A stretch of DNA of 64,000 bases from Desulfomonile tiedjei DSM 6799 (GCF_000266945.1 NC_018025.1:1736001-1800000), one strand, 5' to 3'; positions 15,062-23,756 are shown, counted from the stretch's first letter. Notes: a model not told the origin generated them from the letters alone. A program made the numbers and translations.

Positions 15062-15619
15062 TCAGGTTGGGACCAGTTGTGGTGGCTGTCCTTCCGACGT
15101 CGGAGGAACCACGAGGAACACCGCCTGGCTCTCGGTAGCTCCTGAGCACGTCTTCGTAGTGTTTTCCGCCTGGTTTGGAATGCTAGAACCCAGAACTTCG
15201 CCATCCATCTGTTTTCGCATGCCCTGCAAATCGGATATGAGCGAATTTGTCGTATCGATCTGTGCTTCAATATCTGAGCATGCTTTCTGAACAAGATCGC
15301 TCCAGTCTCTTTGGACCGCTACAACTGCCTGATTGGTTTCATATTTCTCATCTGACAATTTGTCCCGGAATCGGTCGAGAACCTCGAGCTGACGCTTCAA
15401 TTCTTCTTCTGACCTTCTCAATTGTTCTCCTACGCGGATTTTGGCCAAAACCACCTCATTTTCGGCTTTTTCCCGAGCTTCCCGTATCTTCTCTATCTGA
15501 GCCTCAATTTGAGTTTTCGTATCCTGAATTCTGTTTTCGACTCCGGATTGTTGTGCGAAAACCGAGGTACCCGCGAATACCCAAAAAATACTGCATGCCA
15601 CGAACAGGAATCTTCTCAT
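15062..15619 (-). CDS. Secreted coiled-coil protein of unknown function
   Basis: Protein of 185 residues. Residues 1-22 form a signal peptide (MRRFLFVACSIFWVFAGTSVFAQ). Residues about 25-135 are a long coiled coil rich in Glu, Lys and Arg (TQIEAQIEKIREAREKAENE and RRSEEELKRQLEVLDRFRDK), with one Cys at about residue 113. The tail is low in structure and ends VVPPTSEGQPPQLVPT. It should be periplasmic. The gene lies 76 bases downstream of the AmgK-like gene on the same strand and may be cotranscribed with the cell-wall genes. I know no family for it. Confidence 0.6.
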   Translation of the reverse strand: MRRFLFVACSIFWVFAGTSVFAQQSGVENRIQDTKTQIEAQIEKIREAREKAENEVVLAKIRVGEQLRRSEEELKRQLEVLDRFRDKLSDEKYETNQAVVAVQRDWSDLVQKACSDIEAQIDTTNSLISDLQGMRKQMDGEVLGSSIPNQAENTTKTCSGATESQAVFLVVPPTSEGQPPQLVPT

Positions 15620-15695
15620 GTTCCCAACTCCAGCGTAAATGCTGCGAACGCTGTGGCAAGATATATCAAAAATATGAAATAATTACAAGAAATTC

Positions 15696-16757
15696 TTAAT
15701 GTAAATCGTCAAGAAGATGCGGCGCTGTGGCGGGGTCGACGATATGGTCTTCCAACACCTGCCTGAACGTCGCAAATTCAGCATATTTGGCAAGATTCCG
15801 TGCCACATGCAGGCCCGTGCGAGGTATTGCGGAGAGGTAGCGATCGGAGTTGCGTACCCATGACTGGTAACCGAACGTTCCGAGCGCTTTTATGTTGCGC
15901 TGCAAGGACATGATGTCAAAAATATATCTGAATCGAATCGGATCGGGATCACTGACAGAATCTGTATAACGGCTGATGAGGGTCTCTATCAGATCCTCAG
16001 GGAGAGATATGTACGAATCGCGCAATAGTGAAGCCAGGTCATACTGAGCCGGTCCCATTCTCGCATCCTGAAAATCGATCATGAACAGCCGATCCTCGTG
16101 GAGAATGAGATTTCGTGAATGGAAATCGCGGTGGGCAAAAATGCGCGGCTCCCGTGCAAGGTTTTGGCAAATATTCAGGAAAAACGATTCGAGAGTTTTC
16201 AGTGCGGCCGGTGATGGCTGAAGGCGTGCGAAACCAATCACAAAATGCTCCAGAAAGAAATGCATTTCCTGCATCAATTTCTCTTCGTCAAAAGCGAGAC
16301 TGTAAGCACGGCAACCGGGGTCCGGAGTCTCCGTAGCAGATCGCATGCGTACCAGCAGGTCCACCGCATCGCTGTACAATCGGGAAATGTCATCGCTGGA
16401 AGCGTTTTCGACAACAGATTCCAGCAGCTCGTCCCCCAGATCCTGCAAAAGGAGAGCGCTTTCTTCCTTGCTGTACGCGAGAATCGAAGGAACAGGGAGT
16501 CCTCTGCTCTCGAGGAATCGACTCAGCTCGATGAAAGCAGCTTCTTCATTGGCTCCTGCAGTTGCCTGCAGCATGGCGATGACCGTCTGACCCGTCGGGT
16601 AGGCCACCCTGAAATATGTCCTTGTGGACGCATCTCCCGCGAGCTGAACGATTCCCGATGGTTCGGGCCGATCTCGTAGCACTGAGTAAAGCCGTTTTCG
16701 TGTTTCTTCAGTCAATCCGTACGAATTCATCTCGGATGCCGCCATGTGTAGCTTCAT
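15696..16757 (-). CDS. APH-family sugar kinase, AmgK-like
   Basis: Protein of about 353 residues with the aminoglycoside-phosphotransferase fold. GDASTRTYFRVAY lies at the N-terminal nucleotide loop, LLLQDLGDELLESVV at the hinge, the catalytic loop is AHRDFHSRNLIL (HxDxxxxN) and the metal-binding Asp is in MIDFQDARMGPAQYDLASLL. This layout and the neighbouring nucleotidyltransferase match AmgK, which phosphorylates the anomeric hydroxyl of N-acetylmuramate and GlcNAc in peptidoglycan recycling. The start is uncertain: ATG 16757 with AGGAAG a little far upstream, or GTG 16781, which touches the R2 repeat. Repeats R2 and R4 separate it from the murU-like gene. Confidence 0.78.
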   Translation of the reverse strand: MKLHMAASEMNSYGLTEETRKRLYSVLRDRPEPSGIVQLAGDASTRTYFRVAYPTGQTVIAMLQATAGANEEAAFIELSRFLESRGLPVPSILAYSKEESALLLQDLGDELLESVVENASSDDISRLYSDAVDLLVRMRSATETPDPGCRAYSLAFDEEKLMQEMHFFLEHFVIGFARLQPSPAALKTLESFFLNICQNLAREPRIFAHRDFHSRNLILHEDRLFMIDFQDARMGPAQYDLASLLRDSYISLPEDLIETLISRYTDSVSDPDPIRFRYIFDIMSLQRNIKALGTFGYQSWVRNSDRYLSAIPRTGLHVARNLAKYAEFATFRQVLEDHIVDPATAPHLLDDLH

Positions 16758-16786
16758 TTTCGGATCATACTTCCTGGTCACAGGTT

Positions 16787-16922
16787 ATACCGATTCGCTT
16801 TTCTTTTTATAATCTGGCAGGCTGGAGGTATCCTTCGCTCCGGACGACGCAAAGCCGTCTAATCACTCCGCTCAGAACACCTCAGCCTGCGCTATCTTAT
16901 ATGCATAATTGCGAAATGGTAT
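16787..16922. repeat. R2 repeat, intact reference copy
   Basis: Unit of 136 bases: ATACCGATTCGCTTTTC at the left, GCGAAATGGTAT at the right (inverted ends), with a central hairpin around CTCCGGACGACGCAAAGCCG. It is the cleanest R2 copy in the window and shows the uninterrupted TTTTTATAATCTGG arm. Confidence 0.82.
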
Positions 16923-16923
16923 T

Positions 16924-17043
16924 ATACCCGTTCTTTGCCGGTCCCGGCAAATCTCCTTCGCTACGAACGGCGCGGCCTGACTTCGCTTCGGAGACATGCC
17001 GGGCCGGATTTACTAGACGTTACTTCTTTGAACGCACATTGAC
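16924..17043. repeat. R4 repeat
   Basis: Unit of about 120 bases from ATACCCGTTC to GAACGCACATTGACAC. The body has CCGGTCCCGGCAAATCTCC, a CTTCGCTACGAACGGC hairpin and a CTTCGCTTCGGAGACATGCC arm. The right end abuts the stop codon of the murU-like gene at 17045. Confidence 0.75.
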
Positions 17044-17044
17044 A

Positions 17045-18034
17045 CTAAGCAGAAATGTCCAGGTCACCGAATCTCGTAACGATTTTGTTGCGGACATCAT
17101 TTCTGAGAACGACACCCGAGCCCGCGATGCAGTTGTGCACGTGAGTTTTTTCCGTGACCTCGACATCTTCCCAGAGGATTGAGTTTTCCACCACAGATTC
17201 CGAACGGACGAGGCAACCTTCCCCTGCAGTAGAAAAGGGACCGAATGTTGCTGATTCCTCGATTCTGGCTTCCGGGGAAACGCACGTATAAGGAATTTTC
17301 GTTTGATTGACGCGCAGCCTGGTCCGCATGTTCAGGAGATCTCGCTGTGCTTCCAGGTACCGCTGGGGACTGCCAACATCGTTCCAATAACCACTCACGG
17401 GAAAACCGAGTACCTTTGCTCCTCGCTTGATCGCTTCCGGATAAACCTGCTCGTTTATTTCGTACGGCATAGCATGAGGAATAAATTGAAAAATTTCAGG
17501 TTCGAGAATGTGAATTCCCGTGAAGACATACGCTTCAGGCAGTGCATTTCCCATCCTGCTGATATGTGGGAAATTCAGGAGATTGCCATCGGCATCGATC
17601 CGCACCGGAAAATACCTGGGAGGAGAGGGCTGAGGAAACATCAACAAGGTCGCAAGCGCACCGTGCTCCTTGTGAAATGCGAACGCTTCGCGAAACGAGA
17701 AATCTATGACGATGTCCCCATTGACCATGAGGAACGTGTTATTATCGAAGAAAGCTTCATTCGCTTTCAGAGGGCCGGCTGTGCCGAGAATTTCCGGTTC
17801 ATGCGCAAAAGAAACAGGCATATTCAGACCGGGCCCGCGCTCGAAGATCTGTTCGATGGAGTGCGGCAGGTGGTGAAGGTTTAACCGGAATTCATCAACA
17901 CCCTGAGACATCAGGTTTTCGAGCAGCCAGAATAAGAGGGGTTTTCCCAATAGGGGGATGGTCGGTTTGGCTCGTTCCAGAGTAAGGGGTCTCAACCTGG
18001 TGCCGAGACCGGCAGTGAGGATCAAGGACTTCAT
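17045..18034 (-). CDS. Sugar-1-phosphate nucleotidyltransferase, MurU-like
   Basis: Protein of 329 residues. The N-terminal Rossmann-like domain begins MKSLILTAGLGTRLRPLT, the nucleotide-binding signature, with the sugar and metal motifs LGTAGPLKANEAFF and LMVNGDIVIDF. From about residue 245 short hexapeptide-like turns (SPEARIEESATFGPFSTAGE and SESVVENSILWEDVEV) form a left-handed beta-helix, absent from the 223-residue Pseudomonas MurU, so the substrate is not settled. With the AmgK-like kinase it would make UDP-activated MurNAc or GlcNAc, bypassing de novo synthesis. Its start overlaps the stop of ddl by four bases (ATGA). Confidence 0.78.
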   Translation of the reverse strand: MKSLILTAGLGTRLRPLTLERAKPTIPLLGKPLLFWLLENLMSQGVDEFRLNLHHLPHSIEQIFERGPGLNMPVSFAHEPEILGTAGPLKANEAFFDNNTFLMVNGDIVIDFSFREAFAFHKEHGALATLLMFPQPSPPRYFPVRIDADGNLLNFPHISRMGNALPEAYVFTGIHILEPEIFQFIPHAMPYEINEQVYPEAIKRGAKVLGFPVSGYWNDVGSPQRYLEAQRDLLNMRTRLRVNQTKIPYTCVSPEARIEESATFGPFSTAGEGCLVRSESVVENSILWEDVEVTEKTHVHNCIAGSGVVLRNDVRNKIVTRFGDLDISA

Positions 18035-19134
18035 ACAGGCTTCCTGTCAGTCCTGATGGTCAGTTTTTCGCGATGCCTTTCCTGAGCCAGTCCGACAAGT
18101 CTGTCCACGAGCTGTGCGTATGGCAGACCCGTAGCCTCCCAGAGCTTCGGATACATGCTAATGGAGGTAAAGCCGGGCAGGGTGTTGATTTCATTTACCA
18201 CAACCTGATTGTCCGGCGTGAGAAACATATCCACTCGCCCCAGCCCCGAACCATCAACCGCTCTGAATGCAGTTATTGCAGCTTCCTGCGCTTTTTGCAG
18301 CATACCTGCGGGGAGTTCCGCGGGGATCACGAGCTCCGCTGTATCTTTGAGGTATTTCTCTTCATAATCGTAGAAAGAACTGTGAGATATGACTTCACCA
18401 GCAACGCTTGCTTTGGGATGGTCATTGCCAAGAACGCTCACTTCCAGTTCGCGTCCTTCAATACCGTCTTCCACCAGGATTTTTCTGTCGTATGAAGCAG
18501 CCAGGTTAACAGCGGCTTCGAATCCGGAAGGATCCGAAACCTTGCTGATTCCCACAGACGACCCAAGATTTGCAGGTTTGACGAACAGAGGAAAATGCGC
18601 GGATTTCAACTTTGCAGTGATTTTGTCAGGATCGCTCTCCCATTCAGCGCGAAAAAACCAGAAATAAGGTCCGATGTTCAGCCCGTTTTCTCGGAATGCT
18701 TTTTTCATCAAAATCTTGTCCATGCCTACTGCTGAAGCAAGAACACCGCAGCCCACGTACGGCATGTGCGCCATTTCCAGGAGTCCCTGAATGGTTCCGT
18801 CTTCACCGTACGTCCCGTGGAGCACTGGAAAAACCAGATCCACATGCATCGGCTGAATGCCAGATTCTCCGTCCACTTTCAGGAAACCTCTGTGCTGCGG
18901 GTCCGGAGAAAAAATGAGTCGGTTTGATCGAGCCGGACTCACCGAGGGATCGAATGAAGCAGCCTCTGCGGGCATGCTGTACCAGGAACCCTGTTGCGTG
19001 ATCAGAATCGGAAGAGGATCGTATTTGGATCTGTCCATTGCGTCGAAGATAGATCTCGCGGAACGCAACGAGACTTCATGTTCCGCAGACTGTCCTCCGT
19101 AGACCAGGGCTATGCGCAATCGTGGGTTCTGCAT
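18031..19134 (-). CDS. ddl: D-alanine--D-alanine ligase
   Basis: Protein of 367 residues with the ATP-grasp fold. ALVYGGQSAEHEVSLRSA is the N-terminal family signature, HGTYGEDGTIQGLLEM contributes the substrate loop, FPLFVKPANLGSSVGISKV binds ATP, and GLGRVDMFLTPDNQVVVNEI NTLPGF supplies the magnesium ligands. It joins two D-alanines for the UDP-MurNAc pentapeptide in the cytoplasm. It heads a minus-strand group with the murU-like and AmgK-like genes, linking synthesis and recycling of wall precursors. The ATG at 19134 is upstream of all conserved blocks. Confidence 0.93.
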   Translation of the reverse strand: MQNPRLRIALVYGGQSAEHEVSLRSARSIFDAMDRSKYDPLPILITQQGSWYSMPAEAASFDPSVSPARSNRLIFSPDPQHRGFLKVDGESGIQPMHVDLVFPVLHGTYGEDGTIQGLLEMAHMPYVGCGVLASAVGMDKILMKKAFRENGLNIGPYFWFFRAEWESDPDKITAKLKSAHFPLFVKPANLGSSVGISKVSDPSGFEAAVNLAASYDRKILVEDGIEGRELEVSVLGNDHPKASVAGEVISHSSFYDYEEKYLKDTAELVIPAELPAGMLQKAQEAAITAFRAVDGSGLGRVDMFLTPDNQVVVNEINTLPGFTSISMYPKLWEATGLPYAQLVDRLVGLAQERHREKLTIRTDRKPV

Positions 19135-19222
19135 GGAGCCTCCCTAGAAAAGGCATTGCGGGCTGCATACCACATCCGGTGTTGTCGTTCAAGTGCAACG
19201 CTTACGTGAAAAACTGCATTTA

Positions 19223-19404
19223 TTGTCAGTGCTGAAAATTTTGTCGTTCACTTGGCGTGTGAATTATAGGTATTGGTAGGGACCGGCGTCTCTGCCGGTC
19301 CATCTTTGCGATATCATTTATTAATATTGAAAATGTGCCGGCACGGAGGCCGGCACCCACCAATACTCTGTTTCTGAATCGGACGTTAGATTTGGCACTG
19401 ACTA
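19223..19404. repeat. R1 element overlapping the hydrolase 3' end
   Basis: Unit of 182 bases: TTGTCAGTGC at the left, TTTGGCACTGACTA at the right. The last 19 bases (19386-19404) lie inside the hydrolase gene, read in reverse, and provide its final codons and stop. Confidence 0.75.
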
Positions 19405-20537
19405 TGACTGCTCGCAACAGTACTGTCTGCATGTTGCTGCAGAAGTTCACCATCGTTTTCCTGAATCCAGCCGGTGATGCGAGGAAACACTTCCTTGTCC
19501 GACCGTTTTCCGACCAACAGGTCCATGTGGCCGTAATCTTCCATGCATCCCGTTTCTTTCCCCATCACCATGCATTCACGCCTTCCTCCGGGGTGTTCCG
19601 GCGCGCAAACCTGGGGACTGATGGCTTTGGGAGCCATGAGATCCTGGGAGCCTGCAATAAAAAGAATTGAAGCAGGAGACCGGTCGAGCCCGTCGAAATA
19701 GGACTTTCCGTTTTCAGGCGCACATTTGCCCATTTCGATATATCTGCCGAACGTGAGCCAGATTTTATTGGAGGTGACCAATTCTGAAGCCAACGCTACG
19801 ACTTTTCTGGCAATCTCGGGGTGTATATTCGGAGGATGGAAGAGTCCCAGGAGGCTTCTCCCAATGGAGTGGGATATTGGCAGCAGGACTCTGCCGAAGA
19901 ACGGCAAAGGAGAAATGGGAAGCCATGCATACAGAGGTCTGATTGCCAAGAGAAGATCGATTGAACGATTGCGCATTCCGGAAAAATCCACCGGAGACCC
20001 CAATGTGACAACCGATTCGATCCGAGCAGACGGAGTCGCCGCAAGATGAGCCAGTATCAACATCCCTCCCATGCTGTGTCCCACCCAGTGCACTTTGGAA
20101 GCTCCGGTTTTCTCCAGTACGAAATCGATAATTGCCGGGACATCATTCTCCAGGTGATCGCAAAATTCCCAGTCGTAGGGAACGTCAGAAAAGAATACCT
20201 TCGGCCCTGCACTCATGCCTGAGCCTCTCAATTCGGCCGACCAGACGTCGAACCCCTGGTTCTTCAGGAAGACAGCAAGAGATGCTGTCCCGGGAAGATC
20301 GAAGGCATATCTGTTGGAACTCAGGCCGTGACACAATATAACCGGAAGAGCACCGGACTGCCGGACAGGTCGGTACCGATGGACACTGATCTTCCAGCCG
20401 TCTCTTGCTTCAAAGAAGAATGTTTCATCCTGTGATGACGGAGCAGAGTAGTACCAGTTCCACCAGTATCCGTTCGCTATGAGCAGGCCGACCAGGATGA
20501 GTATGGCAAAAACCGCAGTTAACAAGAATTCAACCAT
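19386..20537 (-). CDS. Membrane-anchored alpha/beta hydrolase
   Basis: Protein of 383 residues. A single N-terminal membrane helix (residues about 2-25, VEFLLTAVFAILILVGLLIA) is followed by an alpha/beta hydrolase domain: VILCHGLSSNRYAFDLPG (oxyanion loop), VWSAELRGSGMS, nucleophile elbow VHWVGHSMGGML with the catalytic Ser, the acid in FIAGSQDLMAP, and His in EDYGHMDLLVG. It resembles esterases/lipases and PhaC-like hydrolases; the substrate is unknown. The last codons (SQCQI and the stop) come from the end of an R1 repeat, so the native C-terminus has been replaced or extended. It lies 67 bases after the DUF2752 gene, probably in one transcript. Confidence 0.8.
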   Translation of the reverse strand: MVEFLLTAVFAILILVGLLIANGYWWNWYYSAPSSQDETFFFEARDGWKISVHRYRPVRQSGALPVILCHGLSSNRYAFDLPGTASLAVFLKNQGFDVWSAELRGSGMSAGPKVFFSDVPYDWEFCDHLENDVPAIIDFVLEKTGASKVHWVGHSMGGMLILAHLAATPSARIESVVTLGSPVDFSGMRNRSIDLLLAIRPLYAWLPISPLPFFGRVLLPISHSIGRSLLGLFHPPNIHPEIARKVVALASELVTSNKIWLTFGRYIEMGKCAPENGKSYFDGLDRSPASILFIAGSQDLMAPKAISPQVCAPEHPGGRRECMVMGKETGCMEDYGHMDLLVGKRSDKEVFPRITGWIQENDGELLQQHADSTVASSHSQCQI

Positions 20538-20604
20538 GCAAGCTCCAGGGGGAACGGCGAGGCGTTCCTTTGAATATGCGGATCACGTATCAAAATCGTT
20601 GCGA

Positions 20605-21087
20605 TCAAGTCCCAACACTACCGTGAAACAGTCCGGCTGCCAGACGGTATACCCAGAAAACAAACAGTGCCGCCGCGGCAATCCAGATTACCACTCCGAG
20701 ACGGTCGTGAATCCATTTCAATCGGCCCTTCACTTTGTCTTCCCGGAAATAAGCCCATATCCGGTACGGGATCTGCAATACGCACAGCATGAACAAAGCC
20801 GGTCCAACAGCATTGTATTCCATTGCAAGCCTGAACTGGCCGTGAGCCACTGCGACAAAGCTGCGAGTCAGGCCGCATCCCGGGCAAGAGACTCCCAGAA
20901 TTTTGCGGCTCAAACAGCCGTCTGCGAGAGGTATGTGCAGGCCGATGACTGGCAGTCCAAAGGAGACGATGCCTTCCGGTTCGATGCGGCAGCAAAATGC
21001 AGCGACCAGAATGGCCAAAGCCATACACAGCAGAAGCAGATGCTCGTTTGCATGCGACCTGCGCTCTATGTTGGGTGCCGGAATCAT
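20605..21087 (-). CDS. DUF2752 membrane protein
   Basis: Protein of 160 residues with three predicted membrane helices (about 17-36, 83-105 and 128-150). Between the first two lies LADGCLSRKILGVSCPGCGLTRSF, containing the CPxCGLTR signature that defines DUF2752. The family is widespread and of unknown function; the conserved cysteines face the same region and may bind metal or form a disulfide. It precedes the alpha/beta hydrolase gene on the same strand. Confidence 0.8.
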   Translation of the reverse strand: MIPAPNIERRSHANEHLLLLCMALAILVAAFCCRIEPEGIVSFGLPVIGLHIPLADGCLSRKILGVSCPGCGLTRSFVAVAHGQFRLAMEYNAVGPALFMLCVLQIPYRIWAYFREDKVKGRLKWIHDRLGVVIWIAAAALFVFWVYRLAAGLFHGSVGT

Positions 21088-21272
21088 GGAAAAAGCATCT
21101 CGTCTTGCAGTAAAGTTGTCAAGTAGTCTCCGCGGCTATTTGGCAGCAGAGGTGTCGGCTGTCTAAGACAATATACGAATTTTCAGTGAGGGGAACGGAC
21201 CTGCAGAAACGGGTTCGTCCTTCCGAAATGAGAGATAGCTCGAATATCGCACAATGCCGATAACTCATCTTA

Positions 21273-21464
21273 TAGCAGATGGCATAATTTCTGATTCTTT
21301 GAACATATTGCACCCTAAATGAACAGTAGGGGGCGGCGTCCCTGCCGACCCGAACCGGTTGATTTGTATTTGAAGAATGTGCCGGCACGGAGGCACGGCA
21401 CCTACCAATTGCCGAAAAGTGCTTTTCTCAATTGGAGACTATCTTACACACTTGCCATATACTA
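21273..21464. repeat. R1 element, diverged full-length copy
   Basis: Begins TAGCAGATGGCATAATTTC, ends TTGCCATATACTA, and holds the GTGCCGGCACGGAGGCACGG core. At 192 bases it is longer than other copies and its centre has changed. Confidence 0.7.
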
Positions 21465-21597
21465 TTTTTGCATTTATTCATATAAGGCAACAAAGGCTGA
21501 AGTGTGTCCTGAGCGGAGTGATTAGACGGCTTTGCGTCGTCCGAAGCGAAGGATACCTCCAGCCTCTCAGATCATGAAAAAAGTCGACATCGGTTAT
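21459..21597. repeat. R2 repeat touching R1
   Basis: Inverted R2 copy from ATACTATTTTTGC to GACATCGGTTAT, with the GCGTCGTCCGAAGCGAAGGA core. Its left end overlaps the last six bases of the R1 copy, so one probably inserted at the edge of the other. Confidence 0.7.
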
Positions 21598-21686
21598 TTC
21601 CGATTGTATTTGAGCATAAAGAAATCTCGAGAATAAAATAATCCGCTCTGTGCCAGCCCAAAGAATTAAGATTTCATCCTAATTTC

Positions 21687-21715
21687 TTGACAATATTCCC
21701 ATCTTCTGCTAATTC
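21687..21715 (+). promoter_or_regulatory. Possible sigma-70 promoter for the VWA-OmpA gene
   Basis: A consensus TTGACA (21687-21692), a 17-base spacer and TAATTC (21710-21715). The -10 match is weak. It lies 53 bases before the chosen ATG. Confidence 0.45.
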
Positions 21716-21767
21716 CACCGCAATCGTGAGTCCCGAGATTTCAGGGACTCTCTCCTGGAGGATGCTC

Positions 21768-22832
21768 ATGGCGCCATTTCTCAGGGATCGATTCCATCCG
21801 ATAGGGATGGTTTTCACGGCCCTGATTCTTCTTTTTTCCGTTGTCGCGTACGCAGATGACTGCAAACGGGTCAAGAACATCCTCGTACTTTTCGATGCTT
21901 CCGGTTACATGAAGGAAAAAGACCGGTATCAGCAATTGCTGACGCAAATGGGTCTGTTTGAGAAAGGCATGCCGGTAACGGCTGACGGTTTTTTCAATGT
22001 AGGACTTCGCCACTACGGGCTCAAGGTGGGAATGGGGTGCGAGAACACGGAAAGCATTCTCGCCATTCAGCCATGGGATCCGGAACGATTCTTCAATGCG
22101 TTTCCCAGAACCGTTTCGTACGGCGTCAGCTCTCTTTCCGCCGGACTGCGTGGTGCCGCGGACGATGCTTCTCAAGCTGAAGGAAAAACTGCAATTTTGG
22201 TTATTGGCGGAGGTATCGAGTCCTGCAAAGCTGAGCCTGGGCGAATAGCCGAACAGATCATGAGGAACAATCCCGATCTGGAGATTTATACATTCCAGAT
22301 TGGACAGGCGCAGGAAGGCTCTTTTTTCATGCGTCAGATTGCAGAAGTGGGAAAAGGGACTTACGTAAGGGTGGAAGAGTTCAATTCACCGGCATCATGG
22401 TATGGATGGATGAAGAAGAATTTAGTCATGCCATGCGCTTCCAATGTAGTTCCCCCCTCGGCAACTCCAACATTTGGATTCGCACCTGTTACCTTCGATC
22501 TCAACAGCGTGTCGGTGACGTCCAAAGATCCGGCAGCCTCAGCCGCAAATCAAGCTGCACTGCAGACAGTCGGTCAGTTGTTGAAGACGAATCCGCAATC
22601 GCGCCTGGTGCTCCATGGCTATTCCAATGGCCAAGGCAGCCCGGAAGTCAACCTCAAGCTTTCGCGGAAGCGTGCCGAAACTGTGGCAAAGTTCATCATA
22701 TCACGATATGGGATAGCCTCTTCTCGCATCGGAATCGTGGCGCATGGTGCGGCTCAGGCGACTATGCCGCCTCCAGGTTTTTCCGGTGACAGAATGTCCC
22801 GGCGGGTGGAATTCGAAATATCTCAGCAGTAG
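21768..22832 (+). CDS. Exported VWA-domain protein with OmpA-type peptidoglycan-binding domain
   Basis: Protein of 354 residues. An N-terminal signal sequence (FLRDRFHPIGMVFTALILLF to VAYADD) precedes a von Willebrand A-like domain at about 35-225, beginning NILVLFDASGYMKEKDRYQQ; the MIDAS is incomplete (DASGY rather than DxSxS). A short linker with PPSATPTFG leads to an OmpA C-terminal domain (about 245-354: TFDLNSVSVTSKDPAASAAN, LVLHGYSNGQGSPEVNLKLS and KRAETVAKFIISRYGI) that should bind peptidoglycan. It therefore tethers a protein-binding module to the wall in the periplasm. ATG 21768 is preferred because GGAGG lies seven bases upstream; ATG 21762 overlaps that site. Confidence 0.78.
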   Translation: MAPFLRDRFHPIGMVFTALILLFSVVAYADDCKRVKNILVLFDASGYMKEKDRYQQLLTQMGLFEKGMPVTADGFFNVGLRHYGLKVGMGCENTESILAIQPWDPERFFNAFPRTVSYGVSSLSAGLRGAADDASQAEGKTAILVIGGGIESCKAEPGRIAEQIMRNNPDLEIYTFQIGQAQEGSFFMRQIAEVGKGTYVRVEEFNSPASWYGWMKKNLVMPCASNVVPPSATPTFGFAPVTFDLNSVSVTSKDPAASAANQAALQTVGQLLKTNPQSRLVLHGYSNGQGSPEVNLKLSRKRAETVAKFIISRYGIASSRIGIVAHGAAQATMPPPGFSGDRMSRRVEFEISQQ

Positions 22833-22948
22833 AGATTCCTGAACATTTCGTGAAAATCGCTTCCAAAAAATCCGCGGAAATACTACATTATAGTTTGTAA
22901 TCCAATATTGGGCGCTCGGACCGGGTACAGCCCATACAGGTAGCAGCT

Positions 22949-23476
22949 TTGGAGAGATTCGGGCGGATCTTCAGTTTCGTTCTTTTTAGTTTCTTGGTTT
23001 ATTCCTCTTGCACATGGGCTCAGAGTCAGAGTGCGCCGGACGCGGAAAAACTGCTGAAGAACGGGCAGCTTCTTTCGGATAAAACTAATTACCTTGAAGC
23101 GCTGGATCTTCTGGACAAGGCTCGGGACATTTTGGAAGCGTCAGGGGCAGACAATTCTGCCTTGTTTGCCGATGTACTATTTGCCTCGGCCCAAACGAAA
23201 ATACGAGCCCGGCTACACCAGGATTTTCCTGCGGATTACGTGAAGATGGCCCTTCAGGAGGTCCAGACCGCGAACCGGCTTAGAGAGACGTTGACGGGAG
23301 TGCTGCCGCAAAAGATGTCTGAAGGATATTTCCTGGAAGGGTACATTCACAAAAGATTTTTCATGCGGTACAGCGTGGCCCGGATATGCTTCGAAAGAGC
23401 ATTGAAATTCGATTCCGGTAATGCTGCCGTGAAGAGAGAGTTGAGTGAGCTCCAGGTTTCGGATGACCAAAAATAG
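22949..23476 (+). CDS. Secreted TPR-like protein
   Basis: Protein of 175 residues. Residues 1-25 form a signal peptide (GRIFSFVLFSFLVYSSCTWA). The mature part is helical with tetratricopeptide-like features: AEKLLKNGQLLSDKTNYLEA, LDKARDILEASGADNSALFA and FMRYSVARICFERALKFDSG. The Cys at about residue 21 is not in a proper lipobox. It is probably periplasmic and may act with the VWA-OmpA protein 116 bases upstream. The start is a TTG with only a weak ribosome site. The last 30 bases overlap the frame upstream of xseB but not the chosen xseB start. Confidence 0.6.
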   Translation: MERFGRIFSFVLFSFLVYSSCTWAQSQSAPDAEKLLKNGQLLSDKTNYLEALDLLDKARDILEASGADNSALFADVLFASAQTKIRARLHQDFPADYVKMALQEVQTANRLRETLTGVLPQKMSEGYFLEGYIHKRFFMRYSVARICFERALKFDSGNAAVKRELSELQVSDDQK

Positions 23477-23507
23477 ATCGACATGTACGGCATGTGCGGA
23501 AGCGGAT

Positions 23508-23756
23508 ATGAAGAAAACGATGGAAAGAGAAGAAGTAACAGAGAACTTTGACGATAACCTCGAGAGACTCAGATCGATTGTTGAGAAACTCGAGCACGGA
23601 GGACTGCCTCTCGATCAAAGTCTCAAGTTGTTTGAAGAAGGAATCGGCATTTCCAGGAAATGTATGGAAATACTGAATAATTCTGAAGGAAAAGTGGAAG
23701 AGTTGCTCGCCACTATGGAGAGAATACCGTTTGGCAGAGTGGAAGATAAAGAGTGA
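23508..23756 (+). CDS. xseB: Exodeoxyribonuclease VII small subunit
   Basis: Protein of 82 residues, the normal size for XseB. It shows NFDDNLERLRSIVEKLEHGG, LPLDQSLKLFEEGIGISRKC and EEL near the end, the classical helical hairpin. It binds the large subunit XseA, which degrades single-stranded DNA; xseA is not in this window. I start at ATG 23508 (GGAAG upstream), not at the longer in-frame start at 23445, which overlaps the preceding gene. Its stop overlaps the GTG start of ispA, giving the common xseB-ispA-dxs order. Confidence 0.9.
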   Translation: MKKTMEREEVTENFDDNLERLRSIVEKLEHGGLPLDQSLKLFEEGIGISRKCMEILNNSEGKVEELLATMERIPFGRVEDKE

